From contig CABUYS010000010.1 in NCBI GenBank assembly GCA_902495835.1, positions 1-21,179 on the forward strand: a DNA stretch of 21,179 bases. The letters are read 5' to 3'. The notes below the pieces were generated by a model. The model was not told where the DNA came from and searched no databases. It saw nothing but the letters and a program-made list of their open reading frames with translations. Position numbers and translations under genes: made by a program. This DNA is from an uncultured Oscillospiraceae bacterium (GTDB taxonomy: Bacteria > Bacillota > Clostridia > Oscillospirales > Acutalibacteraceae). Position 1 is the first letter of the stretch. Every line of letters starts with the position of its first letter. This document shows, piece after piece, positions 7,082-13,590 of the stretch.

Positions 7082-7327
7082 ATGGATGATTCGATTGAAA
7101 ATTTGTTAAAGGTCATTGTCTGTAGGCTTGTCACAGATCCCCAAGCAGTCAGAATTGGAAAAGATGATTCTGCTCGGGATGGATTAGTGGTTTATCGTGT
7201 TGTAGTAACCGATAAAGATATGGGCAGAGTTATAGGCAAACAAGGACGTATAGCTAAATCTATACGCAGTATAGTCAGAGCGGCAGCGATTAAGAATGAC
7301 CTTAGAGCTGCTATGGAAATAGGGTAA
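7082..7327 (+). CDS. khpA: KH-domain RNA-binding protein KhpA (YlqC)
   Basis: An 81-residue single KH-domain protein. The RNA-binding GxxG loop is in GRVIGKQGRIAKSIR, about residues 43-57. Homologues between rpsP and rimM (YlqC/KhpA) bind RNA and, in pneumococcus, act with KhpB in cell elongation and division. The ATG has GAAGGGG 8 bases upstream. It is 28 bp after rpsP. A long perfect hairpin lies directly after its stop codon. Confidence 0.93.
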   Translation: MDDSIENLLKVIVCRLVTDPQAVRIGKDDSARDGLVVYRVVVTDKDMGRVIGKQGRIAKSIRSIVRAAAIKNDLRAAMEIG

Positions 7328-7341
7328 CAATAAACACGGTA

Positions 7342-7374
7342 AATGCGTCCGAATGTATTTTTGTCGGACGCATT
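7342..7374 (+). promoter_or_regulatory. 11-bp perfect hairpin between khpA and rimM
   Basis: AATGCGTCCGA (7342-7352) and TCGGACGCATT (7364-7374) form a perfect 11-bp stem with an 11-base loop. No run of T follows directly, so it is not a standard terminator. It may be an RNA processing, stability or attenuation element. The 9-base stretch TGTCGGACG of its 3' arm is repeated at 7422-7430 inside rimM, so the 5' arm could pair with either copy. Confidence 0.6.
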
Positions 7375-7401
7375 ATCTGTCGATTTTTATGGGTGAATGA
7401 G

Positions 7402-7911
7402 ATGAAAAAAGAGTACTTTTGTGTCGGACGAGTAGTTGGTTCAAGGGGCATAAACGGTGAAATAAAGATAGAACCTTGGTGCGATTTCCCAGAAGATTTT
7501 TATGATATTCGGAATTTATATTTTGATGTTAAAGATGAACCTATTGATGTACTTAATATAAGGGTTCATAAATCTCAAGTTTTGATAAAAATAAAAGACA
7601 TAAATGATAAAAATTCTGCGGAAAAACTTCGCGGAAAATGCGTTTACGCTTATAAAAAAGATATTCCGCTGGAAGAGGGAAGATATTTTATTGAAGAATT
7701 AAAGGGATGTGCAGTTTTTAATTCTAAAAGCAAAAAACTTTTAGGAGAGCTCAAGGACGTTTTTAATACCGGAGCAAATGATATTTATGTCATTGAAAGT
7801 TTGGACAAAAAAGAATATCTTGTTCCTGTTATTGACGGAACAGTAGAAGACATAGATATTGAACTTCAAAAAATTTTAATAAATCCTATCAGAGGAATTT
7901 TTGATGAGTAA
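7402..7911 (+). CDS. rimM: Ribosome maturation factor RimM
   Basis: RimM binds S19 and helps mature the 3' (head) domain of the 30S subunit. The 169-residue product has the N-terminal motif CVGRVVGSRGINGEIKI and a C-terminal PRC-barrel with KLLGELKDVFNTGANDIYVI and YLVPVIDGTVEDID. The ATG at 7402 is chosen because GGGTGA lies five bases upstream; a GTG three codons earlier would overlap that site. The stop overlaps the start of trmD, so translation of the two is probably coupled. Confidence 0.95.
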   Translation: MKKEYFCVGRVVGSRGINGEIKIEPWCDFPEDFYDIRNLYFDVKDEPIDVLNIRVHKSQVLIKIKDINDKNSAEKLRGKCVYAYKKDIPLEEGRYFIEELKGCAVFNSKSKKLLGELKDVFNTGANDIYVIESLDKKEYLVPVIDGTVEDIDIELQKILINPIRGIFDE

Positions 7912-8596
7912 TATTCAAATTGACATTATGACTTTGTTTCCTGAGATGTGCGAAGCATTTTTGTCTCAAAGTATTATCGGGAGAGCAAGAAAAAACGGAT
8001 ATTTAGACATTCAATGTCACCAAATAAGAGATTTTGCATATGATAAACACAGGCGAGTGGATGATACTCCGTACGGAGGCGGTAAGGGAATGGTTATGAA
8101 AGCCGAACCTATTTTTCTGTGTTTTGAACATATTTGCAATTTGAGAAATACTCGTCCGAAAGTTGTATATATGTCGCCTAAAGGAAGAGTTTTTAATCAA
8201 AATATTGCAAAGGAATTTAAAAATTATTCAAATTTGGCAATCCTGTGTGGGCATTATGAAGGCGTTGACGAAAGAATTTTAGAAGAAATAGTCGATGAAC
8301 AAATTTCCATAGGTGATTATGTTTTAACAGGGGGAGAACTTCCTGCACTGGTTTTTACCGATGCTATTTCAAGAATGATTCCGGGCGTGCTTTCAGACGA
8401 TATATGTTTTGAGGACGAAAGTCATTATAGTGGTACGCTTGAGTATCCTCAGTACACAAAACCTTACGAATGGCATGAAAAAAAGGTGCCTGATGTACTT
8501 ATTTCAGGGCACCATGCAAATATTGAAAAATGGAAAAAAGAAATGTCTCTAAACGAAACAAAAAAGTATAGACCTGACCTTATAAAGCCTGTTTGA
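7904..8596 (+). CDS. trmD: tRNA (guanine37-N1)-methyltransferase
   Basis: TrmD methylates N1 of G37 in tRNAs that read CCN, CUN and CGG using S-adenosylmethionine, which prevents +1 frameshifting. It is a dimeric SPOUT enzyme with a knotted cofactor site. At 230 residues the signatures are DDTPYGGGKGMVM (53-65), GHYEGVDERI (116-125), SIGDYVLTGGELPA (135-148) and the likely catalytic Asp153. The start is the ATG at 7904, with AGAGGA about seven bases upstream inside rimM; the two genes overlap by 8 bp. The usual follower rplS is not here, so the operon ends at trmD. Confidence 0.96.
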   Translation: MSNIQIDIMTLFPEMCEAFLSQSIIGRARKNGYLDIQCHQIRDFAYDKHRRVDDTPYGGGKGMVMKAEPIFLCFEHICNLRNTRPKVVYMSPKGRVFNQNIAKEFKNYSNLAILCGHYEGVDERILEEIVDEQISIGDYVLTGGELPALVFTDAISRMIPGVLSDDICFEDESHYSGTLEYPQYTKPYEWHEKKVPDVLISGHHANIEKWKKEMSLNETKKYRPDLIKPV

Positions 8597-8733
8597 TAGC
8601 GTTTACAAAATTCTTGTTAATAAATTAAATGTAAATTTTGTACAAAAAGGTAATTTGTTTTTAGCATGTTATACAATCTAATAAAGCTAATTAAGGCCCT
8701 AATATACAATGATTATAAAAAAACTTTTTTTAA
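8597..8733. other. Gap after trmD with a weak inverted repeat
   Basis: TACAAAATT (8604-8612) pairs with AATTTTGTA (8634-8642) across a 21-base loop. It lacks a following T-run, so it is a poor terminator candidate. No gene is visible in this gap. Confidence 0.4.
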
Positions 8734-8761
8734 TTGACTAAAATGATAACTGTGGTATAAT
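8734..8761 (+). promoter_or_regulatory. Extended -10 promoter of the HPr-like gene
   Basis: TTGACT (8734-8739), a 16-base spacer ending TGG, and TATAAT (8756-8761) form an extended -10 promoter. The start would be near 8768, about 68 nt before the ATG. The gene is therefore transcribed on its own. Confidence 0.75.
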
Positions 8762-8835
8762 ATATTCACATCAATAAGTACATTTTATAAATGTTAACAG
8801 TAAAGATTTTAAAGTAAGTAAAGGAGAGAAATATT

Positions 8836-9186
8836 ATGTACGTTAAAGAAGTAGTAGTTCAAAATCAGGTGGGACTCTTTGCCAGGCCGGCGACTTACTT
8901 TATTCAGAAAGCAAATGAGTTTCAATCGTCTATCTGGATTGAAAAAGATGAGAGAAGAGTAAATGCCAAGAGTTTGTTAGGGGTACTTTCGCTCGGGATT
9001 GTAGGAGGTACGAGTATTAAGATAATTGCTGACGGTATAGACGAAGAACAAGCCGTAAATCAGTTGGTAAATCTCGTTGATTCCGGTTTTTCAGTAGATT
9101 CCGAATCAGTACCTGGAGCATCAACTTCATCGCAATCGGATTTAAATTCGGAATCAACATTTGACGGAGAACAAAAGTTTTTTTAA
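8836..9186 (+). CDS. HPr-family protein with Phe15 in place of the phosphorylatable histidine (Crh-like)
   Basis: A 116-residue protein of which residues 1-85 align without gaps to HPr of the phosphotransferase system. In HPr, His15 in GLHARPA carries phosphate from enzyme I. Here the motif is GLFARPA, with Phe at exactly position 15 (codon TTT at 8878-8880). The regulatory serine is kept: NAKSLLGVLSLG puts Ser46 at the site used by HPr kinase. This combination resembles Bacillus Crh, which has Gln15 and works only as a carbon-catabolite co-regulator. A Ser-rich acidic tail of about 28 residues follows (SVPGASTSSQSD and on). GGAGAG precedes the ATG. I infer a regulatory rather than sugar-transport role. 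The next gene is convergent, 11 bp away. Confidence 0.85.
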   Translation: MYVKEVVVQNQVGLFARPATYFIQKANEFQSSIWIEKDERRVNAKSLLGVLSLGIVGGTSIKIIADGIDEEQAVNQLVNLVDSGFSVDSESVPGASTSSQSDLNSESTFDGEQKFF

Positions 9187-9197
9187 ACGATGATTGA

Positions 9198-9872
9198 CTA
9201 AAGTGTTTTTGCAACGGATTTTCCAGAATTTTTAAGTATCGAATTTTCTTCTAAAAATCCCCTTACCATTGATGTGGGGTAAACCGAAGAATTTCTTCCG
9301 ATTATTGTTCCTGGATTCAGCACTGCGTTGCAACCTATTTCAACAAAATCACTGACTATAGCACCGAATTTTCTAAGTTCGGTGTCTATTTTTTTATCTT
9401 TAAATTTAACCGAAACATTAGATTTATCGGATTTTACATTTGAAATTATTGAACCTGCACCCATGTGAGAGCGGTAACCCATAACTGAATCTCCTACATA
9501 ATTAAAATGAGGAATTTGAACATTATTGAATATTACTGAATTTTTTACTTCGGTTGAATTACCTACAACGCAATTTTTCCCTATTATCGCACTTCCACGT
9601 ATAAAAGCACAGTGACGAACTTCTGTGTTTTCTTCGATTATAGTAGGACCTTGTATGCACACAGTAGGGGAAACGTATGCATTTTTGGATATCCACACAT
9701 TTTCTTTTACTTCGTCAAATTTTGAAGGAGACAAATTTTTTCCGATTTCTATAATATAGTTTTTTATTAAAGGAAGCACTTCCCAAGGATAATAAATTCC
9801 TTCGAATAATTTTTCAGCTGACGTTTGTGATAAATCCAAAAAATTTTTGTAAAAAAGAGAATTTTCTTTCAT
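9198..9872 (-). CDS. Left-handed beta-helix (hexapeptide-repeat) acyltransferase-like protein, GlmU C-terminal type
   Basis: A 224-residue protein. After a helical N-terminus (1-60), residues about 60-215 hold hexapeptide repeats with the (I/V)-G-x pattern: AYVSPTVCIQGPTIIEENTE, GNSTEVKNS, HFNYVGDSVMGYRSHMGAGS, and GCNAVLNPGTIIGRNSSV. The order resembles the acetyltransferase half of GlmU. The nucleotidyltransferase half is absent, so a UDP-GlcNAc pyrophosphorylase label would be misleading. It may acetylate a sugar phosphate, but substrate is unknown. No clear ribosome binding site lies directly before the ATG; a GAGGAGG stretch occurs about 50 bases upstream, beyond a hairpin. It follows the histidine kinase gene on the same strand and converges on the HPr-like gene. 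Confidence 0.75.
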   Translation of the reverse strand: MKENSLFYKNFLDLSQTSAEKLFEGIYYPWEVLPLIKNYIIEIGKNLSPSKFDEVKENVWISKNAYVSPTVCIQGPTIIEENTEVRHCAFIRGSAIIGKNCVVGNSTEVKNSVIFNNVQIPHFNYVGDSVMGYRSHMGAGSIISNVKSDKSNVSVKFKDKKIDTELRKFGAIVSDFVEIGCNAVLNPGTIIGRNSSVYPTSMVRGFLEENSILKNSGKSVAKTL

Positions 9873-9882
9873 AAATAATAGG

Positions 9883-9916
9883 CAATTAAATCTTTAGAAT
9901 ACTAAAAATTTAATTG
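9883..9916 (-). promoter_or_regulatory. 15-bp hairpin just upstream of the beta-helix gene
   Basis: CAATTAAAT...ATTTAATTG arms extend to 15 pairs with one mismatch around the loop AATA. The hairpin lies 10 bases before the ATG at 9872 and directly after GAGGAGGAAG on the minus strand. It has no T-run, so it is more likely a leader or mRNA-stability structure than a terminator. Effect unknown. Confidence 0.45.
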
Positions 9917-9940
9917 CTTCCTCCTCGATATTATATTAAA

Positions 9941-10642
9941 TTAATCTTTTATCTGCGCCATGGGGAAAACAATGGTAAACTCTGTACTTTCACCCAACCT
10001 GCTCTTTACGTTTATACTGCCGTTGTAAGATTCGACAATATCTTTTGCTATTGCAAGTCCGAGTCCCGAGCCTTCGATACCAAGTTCTCGGGAATTTTTG
10101 GAACGATAATATTTATTGAAAATTTTATCGAGTTCATCCTCAGGTATTCCCATTCCCGTATCCTTTATATCAACGACTACAGTATCCGACTCTTCCTGAA
10201 CATTTATAAATATTTTACCTTTTTCTTTATTATACTTAATTGCGTTTTCTATTATGTTGGTAAGTATTCTTGCTACTTTGACTTCGGGCATAGAAACATA
10301 TATGTTTTTAGCATTTACGTTAATATCAATATTTATATTGTTCTTTTCCGCCAGAGGAGCCAGCGACTTTACGTACTTATTAATTTCTATATTAATATTA
10401 CACACATCGCCGGCCGTACTTTTCGGTTGTTCAACAGGGTGCTGAGACGTGTAAAGTATATCGTTAACCATTTTAAGTAATCGATTGGATTCAGAGGCGA
10501 TAATATCATAAAATTCTTGTGTGGTTTTTTCGTCATGAGAATTTTTTTTCAAGAGCTCTATAAACCCTATTATGGATGTAATAGGTGTTTTTAAATCATG
10601 CACTATGCTCTTTATATTTGTAATGTTTATATTTTCATTCAT
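9941..10642 (-). CDS. Soluble sensor histidine kinase
   Basis: A 233-residue kinase made almost only of the catalytic core. HisKA dimerisation helices start at residue 10, with phospho-acceptor His15 in IVHDLKTPITSI. The HATPase_c domain has N-box NIIENAIKYN (129-138), G1 DTGMGIPEDEL (161-171) and G2 GSGLGLAIAKDIVE (191-204). No membrane segment, PAS, GAF or HAMP domain precedes it, so the signal must be internal or delivered by a partner. It lies just downstream of an OmpR-family response regulator on the same strand and very likely phosphorylates it. No ribosome binding site precedes its ATG; a short upstream ORF with a strong site overlaps its start. Confidence 0.9.
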   Translation of the reverse strand: MNENINITNIKSIVHDLKTPITSIIGFIELLKKNSHDEKTTQEFYDIIASESNRLLKMVNDILYTSQHPVEQPKSTAGDVCNINIEINKYVKSLAPLAEKNNINIDINVNAKNIYVSMPEVKVARILTNIIENAIKYNKEKGKIFINVQEESDTVVVDIKDTGMGIPEDELDKIFNKYYRSKNSRELGIEGSGLGLAIAKDIVESYNGSINVKSRLGESTEFTIVFPMAQIKD

Positions 10643-10670
10643 AGTATTTGAGCCGCAAAACCAAGCTCAT
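10635..10670 (-). CDS. 11-codon leader ORF overlapping the kinase start
   Basis: ATG at 10668-10670 follows AAGGAGG by four bases, the best ribosome binding site in the area. It encodes MSLVLRLKYYE and stops with a TGA at 10635-10637, a few bases inside the kinase ORF in another frame. The kinase ATG (10640-10642) lacks its own site, so translation of the kinase probably depends on ribosomes that finish this short ORF. It could also be the relic of a frameshifted kinase N-terminus. Confidence 0.4.
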   Translation of the reverse strand: MSLVLRLKYYE

Positions 10671-10686
10671 TTCGCCTCCTTATAGA

Positions 10687-11409
10687 TTAAATTTCGTCTT
10701 CAGACGCAAACCTGTAACCTACGCCTCTTACGGTTAAAATGTATTTCGGATTTTCCGATTCATCTTCTATTTTCTGACGAAGATATCTTATATGAACGTC
10801 AACTGTTCTTGCGTCTCCGCAGAATTCAACATCCCAAACTTTTTCCATAAGCTGGTCTCTGTTTAAAACTCTTCCTTTGCTGAGCATTAAAGATGTAAGC
10901 AAATCAAATTCTTTCATGGTAAGGTCTATTAATTTGCCGTTTTTCATAACGGTACGTCTTGCTAAGTTTACTGTTATTTCTCCGCAAGTAACGATATCGT
11001 TATTTGGATTGGATATGTTAGAATAATCTTTTCTTCTAAGTACTGCTTTTACTCTTGCACAGAGCTCTTTCAAACTGAAGGGTTTTGTTACATAATCGTC
11101 TGCTCCCATTTCAAGTCCGAGAACACAGTCAACTTCGTCGTTGCGAGCTGTAAGCAATATAATCGGAATTGTACGGGTTTCTTTGTCAAGTTTAAGCCTT
11201 CCGCATATGCTCAAACCGTCCGGTGCGGGCATAACCCAGTCCAAAATAATTGCGTCGGGTACGCGGCGCTGAATAGCTTTTAAAAGTTCGTCTCCGCCGG
11301 AAAATTCCTGAGTTTCGAATCCGTACTCTTTCAAAGCCAAAGCTGCAAGCTTACGAATGTTGGGTTCATCGTCTACTACGTAAATAAGTTCTGTTCCTGT
11401 TTCTGACAT
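10687..11409 (-). CDS. OmpR/PhoB-family response regulator
   Basis: A 240-residue two-domain regulator. The receiver domain (about 8-125) has the acidic pair Asp13/Asp14, the phospho-acceptor Asp57 in IILDWVMP, Thr87 in LLTARND and Lys109 in VTKPF. A winged-helix DNA-binding domain (about 137-235) has LTMKEFDLLTSLMLSKGRVL, TVDVHIRYLRQKI and TVRGVGYRF. The start is ATG at 11407-11409; an upstream GTG at 11419-11421 is itself part of the AGGAGAGTG ribosome binding stretch. The partner kinase gene begins 44 bp downstream, so this is a two-component operon. The target genes cannot be told from here. Confidence 0.94.
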   Translation of the reverse strand: MSETGTELIYVVDDEPNIRKLAALALKEYGFETQEFSGGDELLKAIQRRVPDAIILDWVMPAPDGLSICGRLKLDKETRTIPIILLTARNDEVDCVLGLEMGADDYVTKPFSLKELCARVKAVLRRKDYSNISNPNNDIVTCGEITVNLARRTVMKNGKLIDLTMKEFDLLTSLMLSKGRVLNRDQLMEKVWDVEFCGDARTVDVHIRYLRQKIEDESENPKYILTVRGVGYRFASEDEI

Positions 11410-11527
11410 GTTTAAATGCACTCTCCTGATAAAAATTAGAAATTAAAAAATAAGTTAAAATTCATTAACTGGTGTATTAAACTAGGAAAACCGCTTAATG
11501 GAAGCGTAATTTTTTAATACGAAGTAT

Positions 11528-11556
11528 ATTATAGTACAAATTTAAAATAAAAACAA
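11528..11556 (-). promoter_or_regulatory. Possible promoter of the two-component operon
   Basis: On the minus strand TATAAT (11528-11533) lies 17 bases after TTGTTT (11551-11556), a weak -35. It implies a leader of about 110 nt that contains the small stem CGCTT/AAGCG at 11492-11506. Confidence 0.4.
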
Positions 11557-11833
11557 ATAAGTTAAAAATATTTGTCTTTAATACGTAACTTTGTCGATTT
11601 ATGACCTATAAACAAAGTTGCGCATAAGTTTCTTTGTACGAAATCAACAATACACTTTCTTGAAATTGGAAAAACAGTTCCAAAAAATCCGTATTTCACA
11701 TGCGTTAAAAACCAGTTTGAAATAAATATAAATTTTAATTATTTTAAGTATATCATTAATAGCAGGTTATATACAACTGTTTTTAATATTTTTTATGACG
11801 AAAATTAAATAAAAAATTTATTTCATATTCCTA
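11557..11833. other. Intergenic region with one notable inverted repeat
   Basis: This AT-rich stretch separates the divergent response regulator and initiator tRNA. An inverted repeat of 11 pairs, CGTAACTTTGT with ACAAAGTTGCG (about 11584-11622, one G-U pair, 17-base loop), is the only structure I would point to. A second small one, TTGGAA/TTCCAA, lies near 11665-11685. No coding sequence is visible. Confidence 0.4.
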
Positions 11834-11862
11834 TTGACATTTATAATATAATGTATTACAAT
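11834..11862 (+). promoter_or_regulatory. Promoter of the initiator tRNA gene
   Basis: A perfect TTGACA (11834-11839), a 17-base spacer and TACAAT (11857-11862) place the start near 11869, 13 bases before the tRNA. Confidence 0.75.
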
Positions 11863-11881
11863 ATAAAACATAAGGAAATGA

Positions 11882-11958
<77 letters not shown>

Positions 11959-11965
11959 AAATATG

Positions 11966-12008
11966 ATCACTCATTTTGTCCGTATCGGTGAGAATGGGTG
12001 ATTTTTTT
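11966..12008 (+). terminator. Rho-independent terminator of the tRNA gene
   Basis: ATCACTCATT (11966-11975) pairs with AATGGGTGAT (11993-12002) with one G-U pair, followed by a run of T through 12008. Confidence 0.8.
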
Positions 12009-12014
12009 ATACAC

Positions 12015-12051
12015 AAAAAGAGAATCAGACATTATTGTTTGATTCTCTCTT
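12015..12051 (-). terminator. Terminator of the lipoprotein gene
   Basis: On the minus strand AGAGAATCA (reading from 12048) pairs with TGATTCTCT (ending at 12019), followed by T residues. It lies about ten bases past the lipoprotein stop codon. Confidence 0.75.
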
Positions 12052-12061
12052 TGCGTTTGTT

Positions 12062-12811
12062 TTATTTAAGCTTTTTACCGTCAAGCTCTGCTGCTGTCAA
12101 AGTGCCATCCTCGTTATACCACATTCTGTACTCGCTTTTAACTTCATTTCCCATAGAATTTTTATACTTTAAATTTCCTGTTTCATAATATCCTCCCCTG
12201 ATATTTTGAACGTCATAGGAGAAGAACGGAAAACTTACTGTTGCGGGATAAGGCAGTAATTGTGCATAAGATTCTCTTGCTTTTATCATTGCTTCACGTG
12301 ATTTGGCGGATTTTTCTTCTTCGGTTTCTTTTTTTGCCGAAACAAGCCATTTAGCATCTTGCTCTATGACATTCATATTTTTGGAGTAAACAATATGCGA
12401 AACGGTATCTTTTTTTATTGTAATATCACCGGTGAATGTTTCTCCTTTTTTGGCGGCAATTTTAATATACGGTTCAGAATAAAGTATTCGTTTTCCTGAC
12501 GTATTATATACTATAAAGGCACTTGTATCTGTTTTGTAATCCTTATCACTTTTATTTTCTATTTTTATTTTGACTTTTTTTACTTTATCTGAATCTTTAA
12601 CAGATTCAACCGTTATTAAAACTCCGTTTTCGTTATATGATTGCCCTAAAGACAAATTCATAGGGTCTGTTTCTTGTTGAGTTTTATTTTGTGAATCTTC
12701 TGAAACAGTTTCTTGCGATGAAGAATTATCTTTTTTTGAAGTTTCGCTGTCGCAGCCTACGCATGTAAGGGATATCAATCCTATCATTAGCAATATAGAA
12801 AACTTATTCAT
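12062..12811 (-). CDS. Putative lipoprotein with a DUF4352-like domain
   Basis: A 249-residue exported protein. The N-terminus has a basic start, a hydrophobic core and a lipobox-like CVGC with Cys20 as the likely lipidated residue. A Ser/Asn/Gln-rich linker runs from about 21 to 49. Residues about 52-150 have the pattern of an immunoglobulin-like DUF4352/DUF5067 domain (NENGVLITVESVKDSDKVKK and KIKIENKSDKDYKTDTSAFI). The C-terminal part (about 165-249) is a separate small domain (LLPYPATVSFPFFSYDV, YRMWYNEDGTLTAAELDG). Its role at the membrane surface is not known. GGAGG precedes the ATG by 8 bases. It is divergent from an XRE regulator. Confidence 0.7.
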   Translation of the reverse strand: MNKFSILLMIGLISLTCVGCDSETSKKDNSSSQETVSEDSQNKTQQETDPMNLSLGQSYNENGVLITVESVKDSDKVKKVKIKIENKSDKDYKTDTSAFIVYNTSGKRILYSEPYIKIAAKKGETFTGDITIKKDTVSHIVYSKNMNVIEQDAKWLVSAKKETEEEKSAKSREAMIKARESYAQLLPYPATVSFPFFSYDVQNIRGGYYETGNLKYKNSMGNEVKSEYRMWYNEDGTLTAAELDGKKLK

Positions 12812-12958
12812 TATTTTTCCTCCTTTATTTTCTGATTTTTACAACTATGTAACCCAATTATCTACATTTTTTTCGAATACGATAGACCTCCTTTCTTTTG
12901 TAATAAGTTTGAGTGTAGAAAATAATCATCTCCTTTGCATAAAATTAAGAGTCAAAAC

Positions 12959-12991
12959 ATACTATAGTTTATATATGTTTAGTATACTATA
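12959..12991. promoter_or_regulatory. Probable operator between the lipoprotein and XRE genes
   Basis: TAGTATACTA (12980-12989) is a perfect 10-base palindrome that contains a -10-like TATACT on both strands. The half-site ATACTATA occurs twice, at 12959-12966 and 12984-12991, 25 bases apart. This suits autoregulation by the XRE protein encoded just downstream. Confidence 0.4.
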
Positions 12992-13047
12992 TCACTTTGA
13001 ATAATAATTTGCAACTACATATCATAATTTATATAGGTGATTTTTAC

Positions 13048-13380
13048 ATGAGTAATTATAGTGTAGGAAAAAGGATACGAGAAATAAGATTAAAAAAGCA
13101 TTTTTCCCAAGAGCAAATTGCTTTGCGAGCAGGAATTACTCCTGCTTATTTGGGACAAATAGAAAGAGAAGAAAAAAATCCAACAGTAAAGTTAGTGGAA
13201 AAAATTTCAAACGCTTTGGATATATCTTTGTCAGAACTTTTCAGTAATCAAGAAAATCTAGTCAATCGTACCGATAGCATCGAGGAAAATATAATTTTTG
13301 AAATAAGAGAGTTGTCGGAAAAAGAAAGATCTGAAATTTTGAATATTATTAAACATGTTATCAAATTTAAAAAAAGTTAA
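13048..13380 (+). CDS. XRE-family helix-turn-helix transcriptional regulator
   Basis: A 110-residue regulator with one N-terminal HTH_3 domain (about 7-64: IREIRLKKHFSQEQIALRAG, then TPAYLGQIEREEKNPTVKLV and ISLSELF) and a charged helical tail (about 75-110) that may mediate dimerisation. The start is the ATG at 13048 with AGGTGA seven bases upstream; a longer reading from 12997 has no such site and would begin inside the promoter region. It is divergent from the lipoprotein gene and may control it and itself. No phage genes are near. Confidence 0.88.
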   Translation: MSNYSVGKRIREIRLKKHFSQEQIALRAGITPAYLGQIEREEKNPTVKLVEKISNALDISLSELFSNQENLVNRTDSIEENIIFEIRELSEKERSEILNIIKHVIKFKKS

Positions 13381-13396
13381 ATCAGAGCAGTTAAAT

Positions 13397-13427
13397 CCAT
13401 AAGCTTTGTGCTTGTGGGTAATTTTTT
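13397..13427 (+). terminator. Rho-independent terminator of the XRE gene
   Basis: CCATAAGC (13397-13404) pairs with GCTTGTGG (13410-13417) including one G-U pair, followed by six T (13422-13427). Confidence 0.8.
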
Positions 13428-13590
13428 GTTATAAAGATTTTTGAATTGAAGTTCAATTTTAAGAATTTTTTTAAAATTAAATTTCTTGAATAACTTTTTT
13501 TAAAGTGGCAGTATATAGGTGAAAAGATTTTAGATAATTTTATAAATATCAGGATTTTTTTGAAATATCCAATTTGAAAGGAAATAAATA

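Noticed and set aside
8604..8642. Inverted repeat after trmD as a terminator
   Set aside because: The stem is nearly all A-T, the loop is 21 bases and there is no T-run.
9914..10480. 188-codon ORF antisense to the histidine kinase
   Set aside because: Aromatic-rich low-complexity translation typical of the reverse strand of an AT-rich gene; the kinase frame has all family motifs.
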